A stretch of 41,854 nt of DNA from Bacilli bacterium (GTDB lineage Bacteria; Bacillota_I; Bacilli_A; Haloplasmatales; Haloplasmataceae), in contig JAAYWZ010000141.1 of assembly GCA_012516175.1 (NCBI GenBank), positions 1 to 41,854 of the forward strand, read 5' to 3'. The notes under the pieces are model-generated. The model ran no database searches. It saw only the letters and a program-made list of their open reading frames with translations, and had not been told where the DNA came from. The position numbers were made by a program, and so were the translations under genes. Shown piece after piece: positions 16,784 through 26,952 of the stretch (positions within the stretch are counted from its first letter, which is position 1; each line of letters opens with the position of its first letter).

Positions 16784-18642
16784 TCCATTAACTCAATCCA
16801 AGTATGAATCTTTTCATCTAGTTCTTGTTGCTTAGTTTCAATGAGTTGATGAACCTCTTGGGCTTTTTTATAATCTGAGTATACTTCCTCTGTTTGGGAG
16901 TAACTTAGTAGTTCACTTATTTCTTGTTCTAATTGCTTAATATCTAATTCTAGTTGGGCAATTAGCTTTTCTTGCCTTTTTTGCTCATTCCTTATACGTT
17001 TCAGTAATTCATAATTATTATTTGAAGTCTTTTTTTCTTCGACTTCAGGGAGTTCTTCTTGTTGTTTCTTTTCAAGATAATACTCATAATCGCCATTATA
17101 TTGGATTAGTCTCTTATTTCGGATTGCAAATACTCTAGTCGCAAGCTTCTTTATAAAGAAACGGTCGTGGCTTACAAAGAGGATTGTGCCAGGGAAGTTT
17201 AGTAATTCCGATTCTAATACTTCCCGACTTAAGATATCTAAATGATTGGTAACCTCATCAAGAATGAGAAAATTAGCATTTAGTAATGCTAATTTCGCTA
17301 AGGCTAATCTTACCTTTTCGCCACCACTTAAACTACGAATTACTTTATAAACATCATCACCAGTAAAGAGGAAGTTACCTAAGTGCTTACGGATATCTTT
17401 TTCTAACATCGCTGGATGTTCATCCCAAATCTCTGCAAGCACGGTCTTATCACTATTTAATAAGGCTAAATCCTGATCGAAATAGGCTATTTCAACTCTC
17501 GCGCCATAACGAATTCTACCCTTTAACTGCGGGATTACTTGATTTAGCGTTTTTAATAAAGTTGACTTACCAGTACCGTTAGAACCTAAAATCGCTACTC
17601 TTTCCCCTTTCTCAATGAGAAAGTTAATATGTTCCACAAAAGGTTTATCATAACCGATTGCTAGATCATTTACTTCAAGAACAATATTTCCCGTATCGCT
17701 ATTGATATCAAATTTGAGGTTGATATTTTTCGCATCAATTTTTGGGTTTTTGATTAGTTCTAGTTTCTCTAATTTCTTCTGTCTTGCTTGCGCTCTTTTC
17801 GTTGTACTAGCCCTGACGATATTTTTATTAATAAATTCTTGTTCCTTTTGAATTAACTTCTGTTGAAGTTCATATTGTTTCTTCTGACTTTGGTAACGCC
17901 TATCCTTTTCCTCTAAATAAGAATCGTAGTTACCTTGGTATAAAGAGCCTTCTGTTAACTCAATTTCATATATTGCATTAGCAATTTGATTAATAAAATA
18001 GCGGTCATGGCTAATCATTATGATACTATTCTTGTATGTTTTTAAGAAACTTTCTAAATATTCTAATGTTTCTAAATCAAGATTATTGGTTGGTTCATCT
18101 AAGACTAAGATATCAGGTTGATCTAGTAGTAATTTAGCCAGAGCTAATCTCGTTTTTTCGCCACCGCTTAAGTGGCTCACCTTTTCCGTAAACCGACCTT
18201 GGAAACCAAATTTATTTAACATCGTTTCAATCTGATACTCAAAAAGGTAACCACCTTGCTCCTCATATTCTAATAATAATTTCGTATAGAAATCATAATC
18301 AATATTTTTACCCTCACTCATTTGTTTTTCAAGAGTTTGAAGTTGGTCTTTTAGATTCAATTGTTTCTGGAAAACAGTTTGAAGTTCTTCGAAGATGGTT
18401 AGTTCCGAATTTAATGTGCTCTCTTGTGAGAAATACCCAAGTTTCATTCCCGCGGCAATATATATTTCACCTTGATCATAATCTTCTAAACCACATATTA
18501 TCTTTGCTAAGGTACTTTTACCAGCACCATTTCTACCTATAATAGCCATTTTATCGGTGGATGTAAGGGTAAGATTGATATTATTAAGAATTAAATCGGA
18601 ACCGTAGTATTTAGTTAGATTCTTGACATTAAGGACAATCAT
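16780..18642 (-). CDS. ABC-F family ATPase (ribosome-associated, YdiF-like)
   Basis: 620 residues from the ATG at 18642, six bases after GGTG; an in-frame GTG at 18651 is weaker. Two nucleotide-binding domains occur in one chain without membrane helices. The first has Walker A GRNGAGKST, signature LSGGEKTRLALAKLLL and Walker B ILVLDEPTNNLD. The second has Walker A GSNGTGKST, signature LSGGEKVRLALAKLAL and Walker B FLILDEVTNHLD, both with catalytic Glu. A charged linker of about 70-80 residues between them is the P-site tRNA interaction motif. The C-terminal tail (about 530-620) is a Lys/Glu-rich coiled coil. ABC-F proteins act on stalled ribosomes or protect them from antibiotics; which applies here cannot be told from sequence alone. 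Confidence 0.9.
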   Translation of the reverse strand: MIVLNVKNLTKYYGSDLILNNINLTLTSTDKMAIIGRNGAGKSTLAKIICGLEDYDQGEIYIAAGMKLGYFSQESTLNSELTIFEELQTVFQKQLNLKDQLQTLEKQMSEGKNIDYDFYTKLLLEYEEQGGYLFEYQIETMLNKFGFQGRFTEKVSHLSGGEKTRLALAKLLLDQPDILVLDEPTNNLDLETLEYLESFLKTYKNSIIMISHDRYFINQIANAIYEIELTEGSLYQGNYDSYLEEKDRRYQSQKKQYELQQKLIQKEQEFINKNIVRASTTKRAQARQKKLEKLELIKNPKIDAKNINLKFDINSDTGNIVLEVNDLAIGYDKPFVEHINFLIEKGERVAILGSNGTGKSTLLKTLNQVIPQLKGRIRYGARVEIAYFDQDLALLNSDKTVLAEIWDEHPAMLEKDIRKHLGNFLFTGDDVYKVIRSLSGGEKVRLALAKLALLNANFLILDEVTNHLDILSREVLESELLNFPGTILFVSHDRFFIKKLATRVFAIRNKRLIQYNGDYEYYLEKKQQEELPEVEEKKTSNNNYELLKRIRNEQKRQEKLIAQLELDIKQLEQEISELLSYSQTEEVYSDYKKAQEVHQLIETKQQELDEKIHTWIELME

Positions 18643-18658
18643 TATTATCACCGCATTT

Positions 18659-18667
18659 ATTGTATCA
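18659..18667 (-). promoter_or_regulatory. Possible extended -10 for the ABC-F gene
   Basis: The minus strand reads TGATACAAT, an extended -10 with one mismatch, 17 bases before the ATG. No clear -35 is seen. Confidence 0.4.
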
Positions 18668-18747
18668 TGGATAAAAATATTTTAAAATACAAAGTTTTTT
18701 GACAAAAAAAGTTTATTTATTTACAAATTTCTTAATTAATGATATAT

Positions 18748-18753
18748 TATAAT
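18748..18753 (+). promoter_or_regulatory. Probable -10 box of rex
   Basis: TATAAT lies 34 bases before the rex start. Just downstream, TTGTGAA and TTGTTAA (18759-18776) resemble Rex half-sites but are arranged as direct repeats rather than the usual inverted pair. Confidence 0.4.
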
Positions 18754-18786
18754 AAACATTGTGAAAAAATTGTTAAAGGTGGTGTA

Positions 18787-19431
18787 ATGATGTACAAGAT
18801 TCCTAAAGCTACAGTTAGAAGACTTCCTTTTTATCGTCGCTGTTTCGAAAGCTTACATGAACAAGGAATTCAACGGGTCCTATCATCTCAACTCGGTGAT
18901 ATCCTCAAAATCGATCCAGCCACAATTCGTCGTGATTTTTCATATATAGGAGAATTAGGACGCCAGGGTTATGGCTATGAGGTAAGTAAAGTATTATATG
19001 CATTAAATGATTTTCTCGATTTAAATAATGTCGAAAAATGTGTCTTAATTGGTGTTGGTAATCTAGGTAAAGCCTTTCTCCAATATAATGTGATGAAGTC
19101 ACAATCCCAAAATACATTGAACCCAATAAAGATAGCCTATGCTTTCGATATTAATCCAGAAATTGTTGGTAAAACATTTAGTGGTGTTGAAGTACTCCAT
19201 ATTGATCTATTAGAAGAAATTATTACGAAGAATAAGATTCGCATAGCGATTTTATCAGTACCACCTCAAGCTGCCAATGAAATCGCAGAACGCTTAGAAA
19301 AATGCGGTATCAGAGGTATCTTCAACTTCTCATCAGTAAGCTTACATGTTTCACGAAATGTCTATGTTTATGATGTCGATTTATTGAACGAGTTACAATC
19401 ATTCCTTTTCTTTGTAAAGAACAAGTATTAA
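18787..19431 (+). CDS. rex: Redox-sensing transcriptional repressor Rex
   Basis: 214 residues from the ATG behind AAAGGTGGTG, a normal Rex length; a second ATG follows immediately. The N-terminal winged helix carries the family signature 'IPKATVRRLPFYRRC', and 'DPATIRRDFSYIGELGRQGYGY' is the recognition-helix region. The Rossmann domain has GVGNLGKAFLQY for NAD(H) binding, followed by 'IAYAFDINPEIVG' and 'IAILSVPPQAANEIAE'. Rex dimers repress fermentation and respiration genes until NADH rises. It is transcribed divergently from the ABC-F gene and ends in a strong terminator, so it appears monocistronic. None of its usual target genes is obvious in this window. Confidence 0.95.
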   Translation: MMYKIPKATVRRLPFYRRCFESLHEQGIQRVLSSQLGDILKIDPATIRRDFSYIGELGRQGYGYEVSKVLYALNDFLDLNNVEKCVLIGVGNLGKAFLQYNVMKSQSQNTLNPIKIAYAFDINPEIVGKTFSGVEVLHIDLLEEIITKNKIRIAILSVPPQAANEIAERLEKCGIRGIFNFSSVSLHVSRNVYVYDVDLLNELQSFLFFVKNKY

Positions 19432-19432
19432 G

Positions 19433-19463
19433 CTTCATTATGTCTTCATAATGAAGTTCTTTT
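19433..19463 (+). terminator. Terminator after rex
   Basis: CTTCATTATG (19433-19442) pairs with CATAATGAAG (19447-19456) across the 4-base loop TCTT, followed by TTCTTTTTTT. Confidence 0.92.
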
Positions 19464-19473
19464 TTTATTTAGG

Positions 19474-19501
19474 TTTACTTTACTTTAGATAATGATATAA
19501 T
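19474..19501 (+). promoter_or_regulatory. Promoter of the PL8 lyase gene, with extended -10
   Basis: TTTACT (19474-19479), a 16-base spacer and TATAAT (19496-19501) are present, with TG one base upstream making an extended -10 (TGATATAAT). Confidence 0.65.
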
Positions 19502-19533
19502 ATGACTGATTAATTTAGAAAAGGAGACCAATT

Positions 19534-21420
19534 ATGGAAATTTTAGTTAAACGTTATCTAGAAAGTATCTTTAGAGAACGATTAACGCTTAACGTTGAAG
19601 ATGAATTAACTAAGAAAGCTCGCAATCTTTTAGATAAATTACAAGAAGCTAAAGATCACACCCTTTTCTGGTCAGATGTTTCCTTAGAACAACCAGATTT
19701 ATCTGGATGGAAAACTCTAATGCATATGCAAAGAATAATTGATATTATTTATTACCTTGGGCTTAAGCACTTAAGGGAAGAAGTTGATACGAGAGAAAAG
19801 ATTTTACGTGCTTTAACTTGGTGGACCAATCATGATTTTATTCATCCGAATTGGTGGTGGAATGAAATTGGTTTACCACAGCGGTTAGCGCGTATTGCCA
19901 TTCCTTTAAATGAATATATAAAAGGTGATTTACGCGAAGGTGTCTTAAGGATTTTCCGCCGCGGTTCGATGAGTCATAATCAAAGAATCGAATATCAATG
20001 GGGAGGAGCTAATCTCACCTGGGGTGTGTGGGGCACAATTTATTATGCGATGTTTGAAAATGATACGGAGTTATTAAAGCGTGCTGTTAATCGCTTCGCA
20101 AGAGAAATCTATATCGCTCATGGTGATGTGGAAGGCATAAAGGAAGATTATAGTTTTCATCAACATGGTGCGATGTTACAGTCTGGTGGTTATGGTCGTG
20201 CTTTTTGTGAAGCGGTGAGCGACCTCGTAGTCCTTCTTACTGATACACCATATCAACTACCCCAAGAGAAAATTGATTTATTCTGTGATTTTGTTTTATA
20301 TGGACAACGTTATTTTACTCATATAGATGGACAAGATTACCTAACAGTAGGAAGAGAAATCTCGCGGCGGGGTATCCCAAAAAGCAATTTAAGGGAAGTT
20401 GTGGAAAAACTCTTAAGAACGAAGGAAGTAACGAAGAAAGCGGAATTACAAGCTTATTATGATAGTTTACAAAGAAAAGAAAATACCCTCATTGATACGA
20501 GATATTTTCCTGATTCCCTCACTCTAACTCATCATCGCAAAGGTTTTTATATGTCCGCTAAGGGAAGTAATACAAAGATTATGGGTACAGAGTGCGCAAA
20601 CTTTGAGAATTATCTAGCATATAACCATTTCTTTGGTTCTTGTACGTGTTATATGGCTAGTGGTGAGGAGTATTATGAAATAAATCCTTTATGGGATCAT
20701 TGTTTCTATCCTGGAACAACTGCTTATGTAGAAACTGATACTGAACTCTTAGAACATACCTCAAGTTATCAATCATGGTTTAGAATCCCTGGTACTAATG
20801 ATCATTGTGGTGGTTTAAGTGATGGTAAATTTGGGGCAATGTATCAGTTAATGACTCATGATGGTTTAGAAGTTTATATGAGTTTTATCACTTTTGATTT
20901 AGGGATGATAGTCTTAGGAACTGGTTTAACAGCAAATAATGAAAAAGCAGTTGTAAGTACCATTGATCAATGTTTCTTAAAAGATCACAATTATAATGGT
21001 AAACCACTCGCAAATGAGATGTTAATTACAGATAAAAAGCCAATTATTAATGGTGGCTTTGCTTATTATAATCTTTGTGACAAACCATTACATTTATTTG
21101 CGGGTAAAGTGACTGGTAACTGGAATCGCAATAATCGCTCTTATGGAGACATAGAGGTTCAAGGTGAAGTTTTCAAATTATGGTACAACCACGGCGTTAA
21201 ACCACAAGAGGAAAGTTTTGCTTATGCGGTAATTGGTAAAACCGCTAACTTACCTGACGATTCTAAGGGATTACCTATAAAAAAGATTATAAATACTAAA
21301 GAAATCCAAGGTGTTGAATTGAATGATGGTCATGCTATATTAGTTTTCCATAAACCAGGTCGTTATGAGACGACGCATGGTAAAGTAATATCTTCGTCGC
21401 AAGGTGTAGTTATCTTTTAA
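19534..21420 (+). CDS. Polysaccharide lyase family 8 protein without signal peptide
   Basis: 628 residues, ATG behind AAAAGGAGA. The N-terminal half is the PL8 alpha/alpha toroid with NWWWNEIGLPQRL (106-118), GGANLTWG (catalytic Asn160), DYSFHQHG (catalytic His211) and SGGYG (catalytic Tyr220). The His-to-Tyr spacing of nine matches hyaluronate lyases. The C-terminal half is the beta-sandwich region. Family members cleave hyaluronan, chondroitin or xanthan by beta-elimination and are usually secreted proteins of 700-1000 residues. This one is shorter and starts without a hydrophobic signal, so it seems cytoplasmic and may act on imported oligosaccharides. No unsaturated-uronyl hydrolase or sugar transporter is adjacent, so the substrate remains open. 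Confidence 0.85.
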   Translation: MEILVKRYLESIFRERLTLNVEDELTKKARNLLDKLQEAKDHTLFWSDVSLEQPDLSGWKTLMHMQRIIDIIYYLGLKHLREEVDTREKILRALTWWTNHDFIHPNWWWNEIGLPQRLARIAIPLNEYIKGDLREGVLRIFRRGSMSHNQRIEYQWGGANLTWGVWGTIYYAMFENDTELLKRAVNRFAREIYIAHGDVEGIKEDYSFHQHGAMLQSGGYGRAFCEAVSDLVVLLTDTPYQLPQEKIDLFCDFVLYGQRYFTHIDGQDYLTVGREISRRGIPKSNLREVVEKLLRTKEVTKKAELQAYYDSLQRKENTLIDTRYFPDSLTLTHHRKGFYMSAKGSNTKIMGTECANFENYLAYNHFFGSCTCYMASGEEYYEINPLWDHCFYPGTTAYVETDTELLEHTSSYQSWFRIPGTNDHCGGLSDGKFGAMYQLMTHDGLEVYMSFITFDLGMIVLGTGLTANNEKAVVSTIDQCFLKDHNYNGKPLANEMLITDKKPIINGGFAYYNLCDKPLHLFAGKVTGNWNRNNRSYGDIEVQGEVFKLWYNHGVKPQEESFAYAVIGKTANLPDDSKGLPIKKIINTKEIQGVELNDGHAILVFHKPGRYETTHGKVISSSQGVVIF

Positions 21421-21514
21421 ATTTATGCAAAAATCCGCATAAATTAACAGTTAAATTATTTAAGTATTTTGAGGTTTTTAAGAAATTAAATGGTAAAAAA
21501 TGCATAAAAACTAC

Positions 21515-21542
21515 TTGCAAAAATAAAATAAGTATGTATAAT
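21515..21542 (+). promoter_or_regulatory. Promoter of groES-groEL
   Basis: TTGCAA (21515-21520), a 16-base spacer and TATAAT (21537-21542) lie just upstream of the CIRCE element, so HrcA binding would block the start of transcription. Confidence 0.75.
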
Positions 21543-21553
21543 ATTATATGTAA

Positions 21554-21580
21554 TTAGCACTCAAACCTAATGATTGCTAA
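21554..21580. promoter_or_regulatory. CIRCE element (HrcA operator)
   Basis: TTAGCACTC-N9-GATTGCTAA matches the CIRCE consensus TTAGCACTC-N9-GAGTGCTAA with one mismatch in the right arm. It lies between the promoter and groES, the standard position for heat-shock repression by HrcA. hrcA is not in this window. Confidence 0.93.
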
Positions 21581-21603
21581 CAAAATCAAAGGAGGGTATG
21601 GAC

Positions 21604-21888
21604 ATGATTAAACCTTTAGGACAAAGAGTTTTACTCGAAAAAGTAGAAGTCGAAAAGAAAACTGAAAGTGGTATTATTTTGCCAGACAATGTGAATGAAG
21701 ATAAGAACATTGCTACTGTAGTTGCCCTAGGAACGGGTAAAAAACTTGAAGACGGCACACGTGAAAGTTTCGATGTCAAAGTTGGCGATCGGGTTATCTA
21801 TTCCCAATATGCAGCCACAGAGACAAAGATTGATGGTAAGAAATATTTAATCGTTGATGAAAAAGATATTTTAGCAGTAATAGGATAA
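21604..21888 (+). CDS. groES: Co-chaperonin GroES
   Basis: 94 residues from the ATG at 21604. The AAAGGAGGG site (21588-21596) is well spaced for this codon and too close for the ATG at 21598. Recognisable by IKPLGQRVLLEKVE at the N-terminus, the mobile loop KKTESGIILPDN and the C-terminal YLIVDEKDILAVI. It forms the heptameric lid that binds the GroEL cage during ATP-driven folding in the cytosol. The CIRCE operator is upstream, and groEL follows after 18 bases in the same operon. Confidence 0.96.
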   Translation: MIKPLGQRVLLEKVEVEKKTESGIILPDNVNEDKNIATVVALGTGKKLEDGTRESFDVKVGDRVIYSQYAATETKIDGKKYLIVDEKDILAVIG

Positions 21889-21891
21889 TGA

Positions 21892-23520
<1,629 letters not shown>

Positions 23521-23525
23521 TAAAT

Positions 23526-23557
23526 AAAGGTGCTGAAAATTAGTTTTCAGCACCTTT
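23526..23557. terminator. Bidirectional terminator between groEL and the DUF1461 gene
   Basis: A 14-bp perfect stem, AAAGGTGCTGAAAA (23526-23539) with TTTTCAGCACCTTT (23544-23557), has a 4-base loop. T-rich ends face each direction, and the minus-strand stop codon sits in the loop. Confidence 0.9.
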
Positions 23558-24196
23558 GCTTTTTATATATCTTGTTACTAAGAAGCGATATAAGAATACT
23601 AAAATGGCACTATAGATTGTTACAAGTATTAGCATGAGTAAGGCACAATGCATAAAGTATCGCTCGGGTAAAATTAAGATGACTGGATCTGTATCAGGAT
23701 CAAAGAGCCAGTAATCATTTGTGAAGGCAATTTTATGGAAGAGAGTAAAAACGAAATTGAAGTCAATTAAGAAGGGGATTATAAAGATTATTGGTAAAGC
23801 AAATAACATAATCGCTGTATATTTAAAGACGATGTAATTCTTTTGAATTACTAAATAGATGATACCTGCTAATGAGATAAATAAGGTAATCCACATTAAG
23901 TATTCAAAGAAGATGAAGATATTTTTAACATCGATAAAGTGGATTCTACCGGCTTCACTCATTGGTAAACTGGGGAATTCTAATTCACCTTTATATGAAG
24001 GTTGAAGATAATCGATTAAGACATCATAGTTTCTTTTTATATCTGCTTTATCCATATTGACTTCTTCTGTTATTTTCAAGTAATTAATATCAAAATAATA
24101 AAGTGGACGGAAATTAAGGGTTATTTTTACTGTAGTACTAATAAGAAAAATCGCGAAGACTATACTAGTTAAAATGGGAATAATCTTACTTCTCAT
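23540..24196 (-). CDS. DUF1461 / TIGR01906-type integral membrane protein
   Basis: 218 residues. An N-terminal membrane helix (about 5-25) precedes an extracytoplasmic segment of about 70 residues. Three further hydrophobic helices follow (about 95-115, 125-145, 180-210). The family pattern is seen in 'RIHFIDVKNIFIF', 'FTLFHKIAFTNDYWLFDPDTDP' and 'LPERYFMHCALLM'. TIGR01906 proteins are widespread in Bacillota with no known function, so I assign none. The ATG follows GGGTGAAAG, and a good promoter (TTGACT-N17-TAAAAT) lies 29-57 bases upstream. It is transcribed alone, divergent from the CvpA-headed gene. Confidence 0.8.
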   Translation of the reverse strand: MRSKIIPILTSIVFAIFLISTTVKITLNFRPLYYFDINYLKITEEVNMDKADIKRNYDVLIDYLQPSYKGELEFPSLPMSEAGRIHFIDVKNIFIFFEYLMWITLFISLAGIIYLVIQKNYIVFKYTAIMLFALPIIFIIPFLIDFNFVFTLFHKIAFTNDYWLFDPDTDPVILILPERYFMHCALLMLILVTIYSAILVFLYRFLVTRYIKSKGAEN

Positions 24197-24224
24197 ACTT
24201 TCACCCGTTATTTGAATTATCTCA

Positions 24225-24253
24225 ATTTTAGCAATTATCTCCTAAAAAGTCAA
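24225..24253 (-). promoter_or_regulatory. Promoter of the DUF1461 gene
   Basis: On the minus strand, TTGACT (24253-24248), a 17-base spacer and TAAAAT (24230-24225). Confidence 0.65.
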
Positions 24254-24301
24254 TTAAGCCAACATTATTCAACATTTTTTCTTTTATCTTTTAATTTACT
24301 T

Positions 24302-24310
24302 TGGTATAAT
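24302..24310 (+). promoter_or_regulatory. Extended -10 promoter of the CvpA-headed operon
   Basis: TGGTATAAT is an extended -10 box lying 40 bases before the TTG start. It faces away from the DUF1461 promoter in the same intergenic region. Confidence 0.6.
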
Positions 24311-24350
24311 ATATTTAATTAATTGAGATATAAGCTGAGGGGGGATTTAC

Positions 24351-26063
24351 TTGTATTTAACCCTAGATTTTGATGTTATATTTATCATGATTCTCGTCGC
24401 CATGATGATCATGGGTTATATAACTGGAGCTACAGTAGAAATTATCAAGCTTATTAGGATATATATACCATTTATAGTTGTGTATTATCTTGGTGGACCA
24501 CTATCACGATGGGTATATAAACTACCTTTTACTCATAATTCTATTAAAAAGCTAAGTTTCTTACAGAACATACCCTATTTAAACACTTTCATTATGATGT
24601 TTTGTACAATTGTGGCGTTTGTTGGAGCATATTTTATCTTAGGTATAATTATCAAGTTTATCCAGAAAAAACTCCTCCAGGAAAAAGTTAACTATAAATT
24701 AGGTAAATTTAATCATTTCTTAGGAGCTATCATCGCGACTATCAGGTTCTATGTTATTATCTCTTTATTATTCTTACCATTTTATCTTCTAGATTTTGCG
24801 ACTAAGGATGATATTAGTACCAATCTAATATTAAAATATCCCCCACCTTTTACCCAAATTGGAAATATAGTTAATTCAGCTGAACCCGTGGTATCAGCCA
24901 CAACTTCCGTTTCAACATTCATGGAAGTAGTCGATATAAACCAAATTAAAGATTATTATGATATTGTAACTGATTTACCACAAACACTAAGTAATTATGA
25001 ACAAAAGGCAGAAACTGAATGCACACTCACTCCCGGTAGTGGTAGATATCCTTATTTAACTAGTTATCTAAGTAATCCGAGATCATGTGAGAATGAAGAA
25101 CTTCAAGAGATAATACCGTATCGAGGTATTATCCTTTGGATTAATAATAATGATATAGATATTACTTCCATGAGTGCTGACGAATTAATTGAACAGTTCA
25201 ATGAAGATTTTGACGAAATAATTTCTGAAACAACAGATGAAAACTTTAAGATTAAGTTAATTAGTGCTAATGAGAACATCAAGATTTACTTAGTAGTAAA
25301 CAATTGGTTAAAATCAGTGTTATCTGGTGATAACATCTTAAGTGATGAAAATATCGAAAGTATCATTTTACAGTTAAAGCAGGATTTTGACACTAAAGAT
25401 ACTGCAGGGTTATTTTATGAGTTGTATCAATTAAATAATGAAAGTTTAAACAATAAGTTAGAAGTAGTAGCTAAGTTTGTCATTAAGTATCAGGAACTTT
25501 ATGGACCCTTGATGGAAAAATTAAGTGTGGATTTACCATTTAAGTACAAATTAATTGCGGCAACCCTGAAGGATGTTAATTTCCTTCCTACTTTAGAACG
25601 AAACCCTTATGTAGCTATGTATATCATTGATACATTTGATTTTCTTAGTGTGCAGAATATTCAGTTATTGGATAATGAATCAGTTTATGAAACTTTCTTG
25701 CGGATAATGCTCCCGGTTTATTTCTTAACTGATGAAAATGGTAATGATAAAGTCTTAACAACACAAGAGTTTCAAGATTTATTAGAGAAGACTTGTGCTG
25801 GTAAAATTTGTAGTTTAAATCAAGCATTGAATAATGTCATTGTGACTGAGGACTTCATCATTGAGTTAATCTATAGTTTTTTGGTTAATGATTATGGAAG
25901 AGAATCCTATTTAAGTGAACTAGTTTCAGCTGGTAAACTTGAAGCTGGATGTGTTGATGTTTTATTAGAATATCTAAATCGTAATTATAGCGACCACCCT
26001 AAGGTAAGTACCATTTTATCTGCCCTTGGAGAGGAGGGTGAAGCTAATGTTCAAGAAGAATAA
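24351..26063 (+). CDS. CvpA-like membrane-headed protein with large extracytoplasmic region
   Basis: 570 residues from a TTG placed 6 bases after GAGGGGGG. The first 150 residues contain four hydrophobic helices (about 7-28, 34-50, 82-105, 123-150). The basic loop KKLLQEKVNYKLGKFN before helix 4 and the GAIIATIRF segment resemble CvpA (colicin V production protein) domains. The positive-inside rule places both ends outside the cell. The remaining 420 residues are soluble, acidic and helical, with five Cys including a CAGKIC pair, and contain no domain I recognise. The 3' end overlaps the next membrane-protein gene by 17 bases. The giant gene at 33329 shares the same type of head, so the two are probably a local family. 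Function unknown. Confidence 0.65.
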   Translation: MYLTLDFDVIFIMILVAMMIMGYITGATVEIIKLIRIYIPFIVVYYLGGPLSRWVYKLPFTHNSIKKLSFLQNIPYLNTFIMMFCTIVAFVGAYFILGIIIKFIQKKLLQEKVNYKLGKFNHFLGAIIATIRFYVIISLLFLPFYLLDFATKDDISTNLILKYPPPFTQIGNIVNSAEPVVSATTSVSTFMEVVDINQIKDYYDIVTDLPQTLSNYEQKAETECTLTPGSGRYPYLTSYLSNPRSCENEELQEIIPYRGIILWINNNDIDITSMSADELIEQFNEDFDEIISETTDENFKIKLISANENIKIYLVVNNWLKSVLSGDNILSDENIESIILQLKQDFDTKDTAGLFYELYQLNNESLNNKLEVVAKFVIKYQELYGPLMEKLSVDLPFKYKLIAATLKDVNFLPTLERNPYVAMYIIDTFDFLSVQNIQLLDNESVYETFLRIMLPVYFLTDENGNDKVLTTQEFQDLLEKTCAGKICSLNQALNNVIVTEDFIIELIYSFLVNDYGRESYLSELVSAGKLEAGCVDVLLEYLNRNYSDHPKVSTILSALGEEGEANVQEE

Positions 26064-26937
26064 TCTTGAACTAGACCCACTGGCAAGAGAAACTTTCGAG
26101 AAGAAACTGAAAGTTTATACTGATTTTAATCCTTATTTTGAAAAGAATTTTCACTCTGAGATTGATACGATTGAACAAGTAAGCTTCTATCATAAAAAAG
26201 TAAAACAAACCCGAGCGCTTGGTGATTTTCTTAAAGATCGGAAGCATTCACCAGGTTTTAAGAAAAAAGTAATAAAGGACTTATTAAAGTTCTGGGAAAA
26301 GGAATTCCGCGAACATATAGATTTTGAACAAAGTAAAATGTTACAAAAAACCTCTAAAGTTAATCGGAAAAAGATTAAGAAGATTCGCTTCATCTTTGCT
26401 TATATAGCAATCATTGTTAGTGCAATAGGGATGATAATAACCCGTAAAGTGAAATTCTTAGAAACTATCCCTTTTATAGGAAAGTATTTTACCTCCCATT
26501 ATCAGATGATTGATAATCCTTTATACCATAATCTACTTATTAGTTTAGTCTATTTAACAATAATATTAATCCTATACAAAATGATTCTAAAAACCTACTT
26601 TGAAACTTTACGTAATATGGGTGCTAATGCGGAAAGCTACATCTCAAAAGAGTTTAAGAAGATTAAAACTAACTTTCAGGGTCAGCAAAAGAAATTGAGA
26701 ACCCATTTACTAAAAAGTAGAAGAAAAGGATTTAAGAAGACTTATAAGATTAATAATATTTTTGACCCTAATGTCATGATTAATAAATTAGAAAACTATT
26801 CTAAGAACATAGAAACAAGGTATACCAAATTTCGTAAAAAGTATTTCTGGTTATTATTCTTGCATTTCTTAATGATCTTAGGAATTGTTGGCATAACTGG
26901 ATATATTGGTTATCAATTTGTGACGTTATATCTTTAA
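26047..26937 (+). CDS. Uncharacterised three-helix membrane protein coupled to the CvpA-headed gene
   Basis: 296 residues from the ATG behind GGAGAGGAGGGTG; an upstream in-frame TTG overlaps that site. A highly basic cytoplasmic-looking N-terminal part (1-110) is followed by membrane helices at about 114-132, 162-182 and 267-293. A Lys/Arg-rich segment lies between helices 2 and 3 (190-265). No family is recognised. The overlap with the CvpA-headed gene implies co-translation and probably a membrane complex, with this basic protein mainly inside and the acidic partner mainly outside. A long hairpin terminator follows. The call rests on ORF quality, start site and operon context. Confidence 0.7.
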   Translation: MFKKNNLELDPLARETFEKKLKVYTDFNPYFEKNFHSEIDTIEQVSFYHKKVKQTRALGDFLKDRKHSPGFKKKVIKDLLKFWEKEFREHIDFEQSKMLQKTSKVNRKKIKKIRFIFAYIAIIVSAIGMIITRKVKFLETIPFIGKYFTSHYQMIDNPLYHNLLISLVYLTIILILYKMILKTYFETLRNMGANAESYISKEFKKIKTNFQGQQKKLRTHLLKSRRKGFKKTYKINNIFDPNVMINKLENYSKNIETRYTKFRKKYFWLLFLHFLMILGIVGITGYIGYQFVTLYL

Positions 26938-26952
26938 GATGATGATACTTAT

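Noticed and set aside
18759-18776. Canonical Rex operator in front of rex
   Set aside because: TTGTGAA and TTGTTAA are present but in direct orientation; the known Rex operator is an inverted pair (TTGTGAA...TTCACAA).
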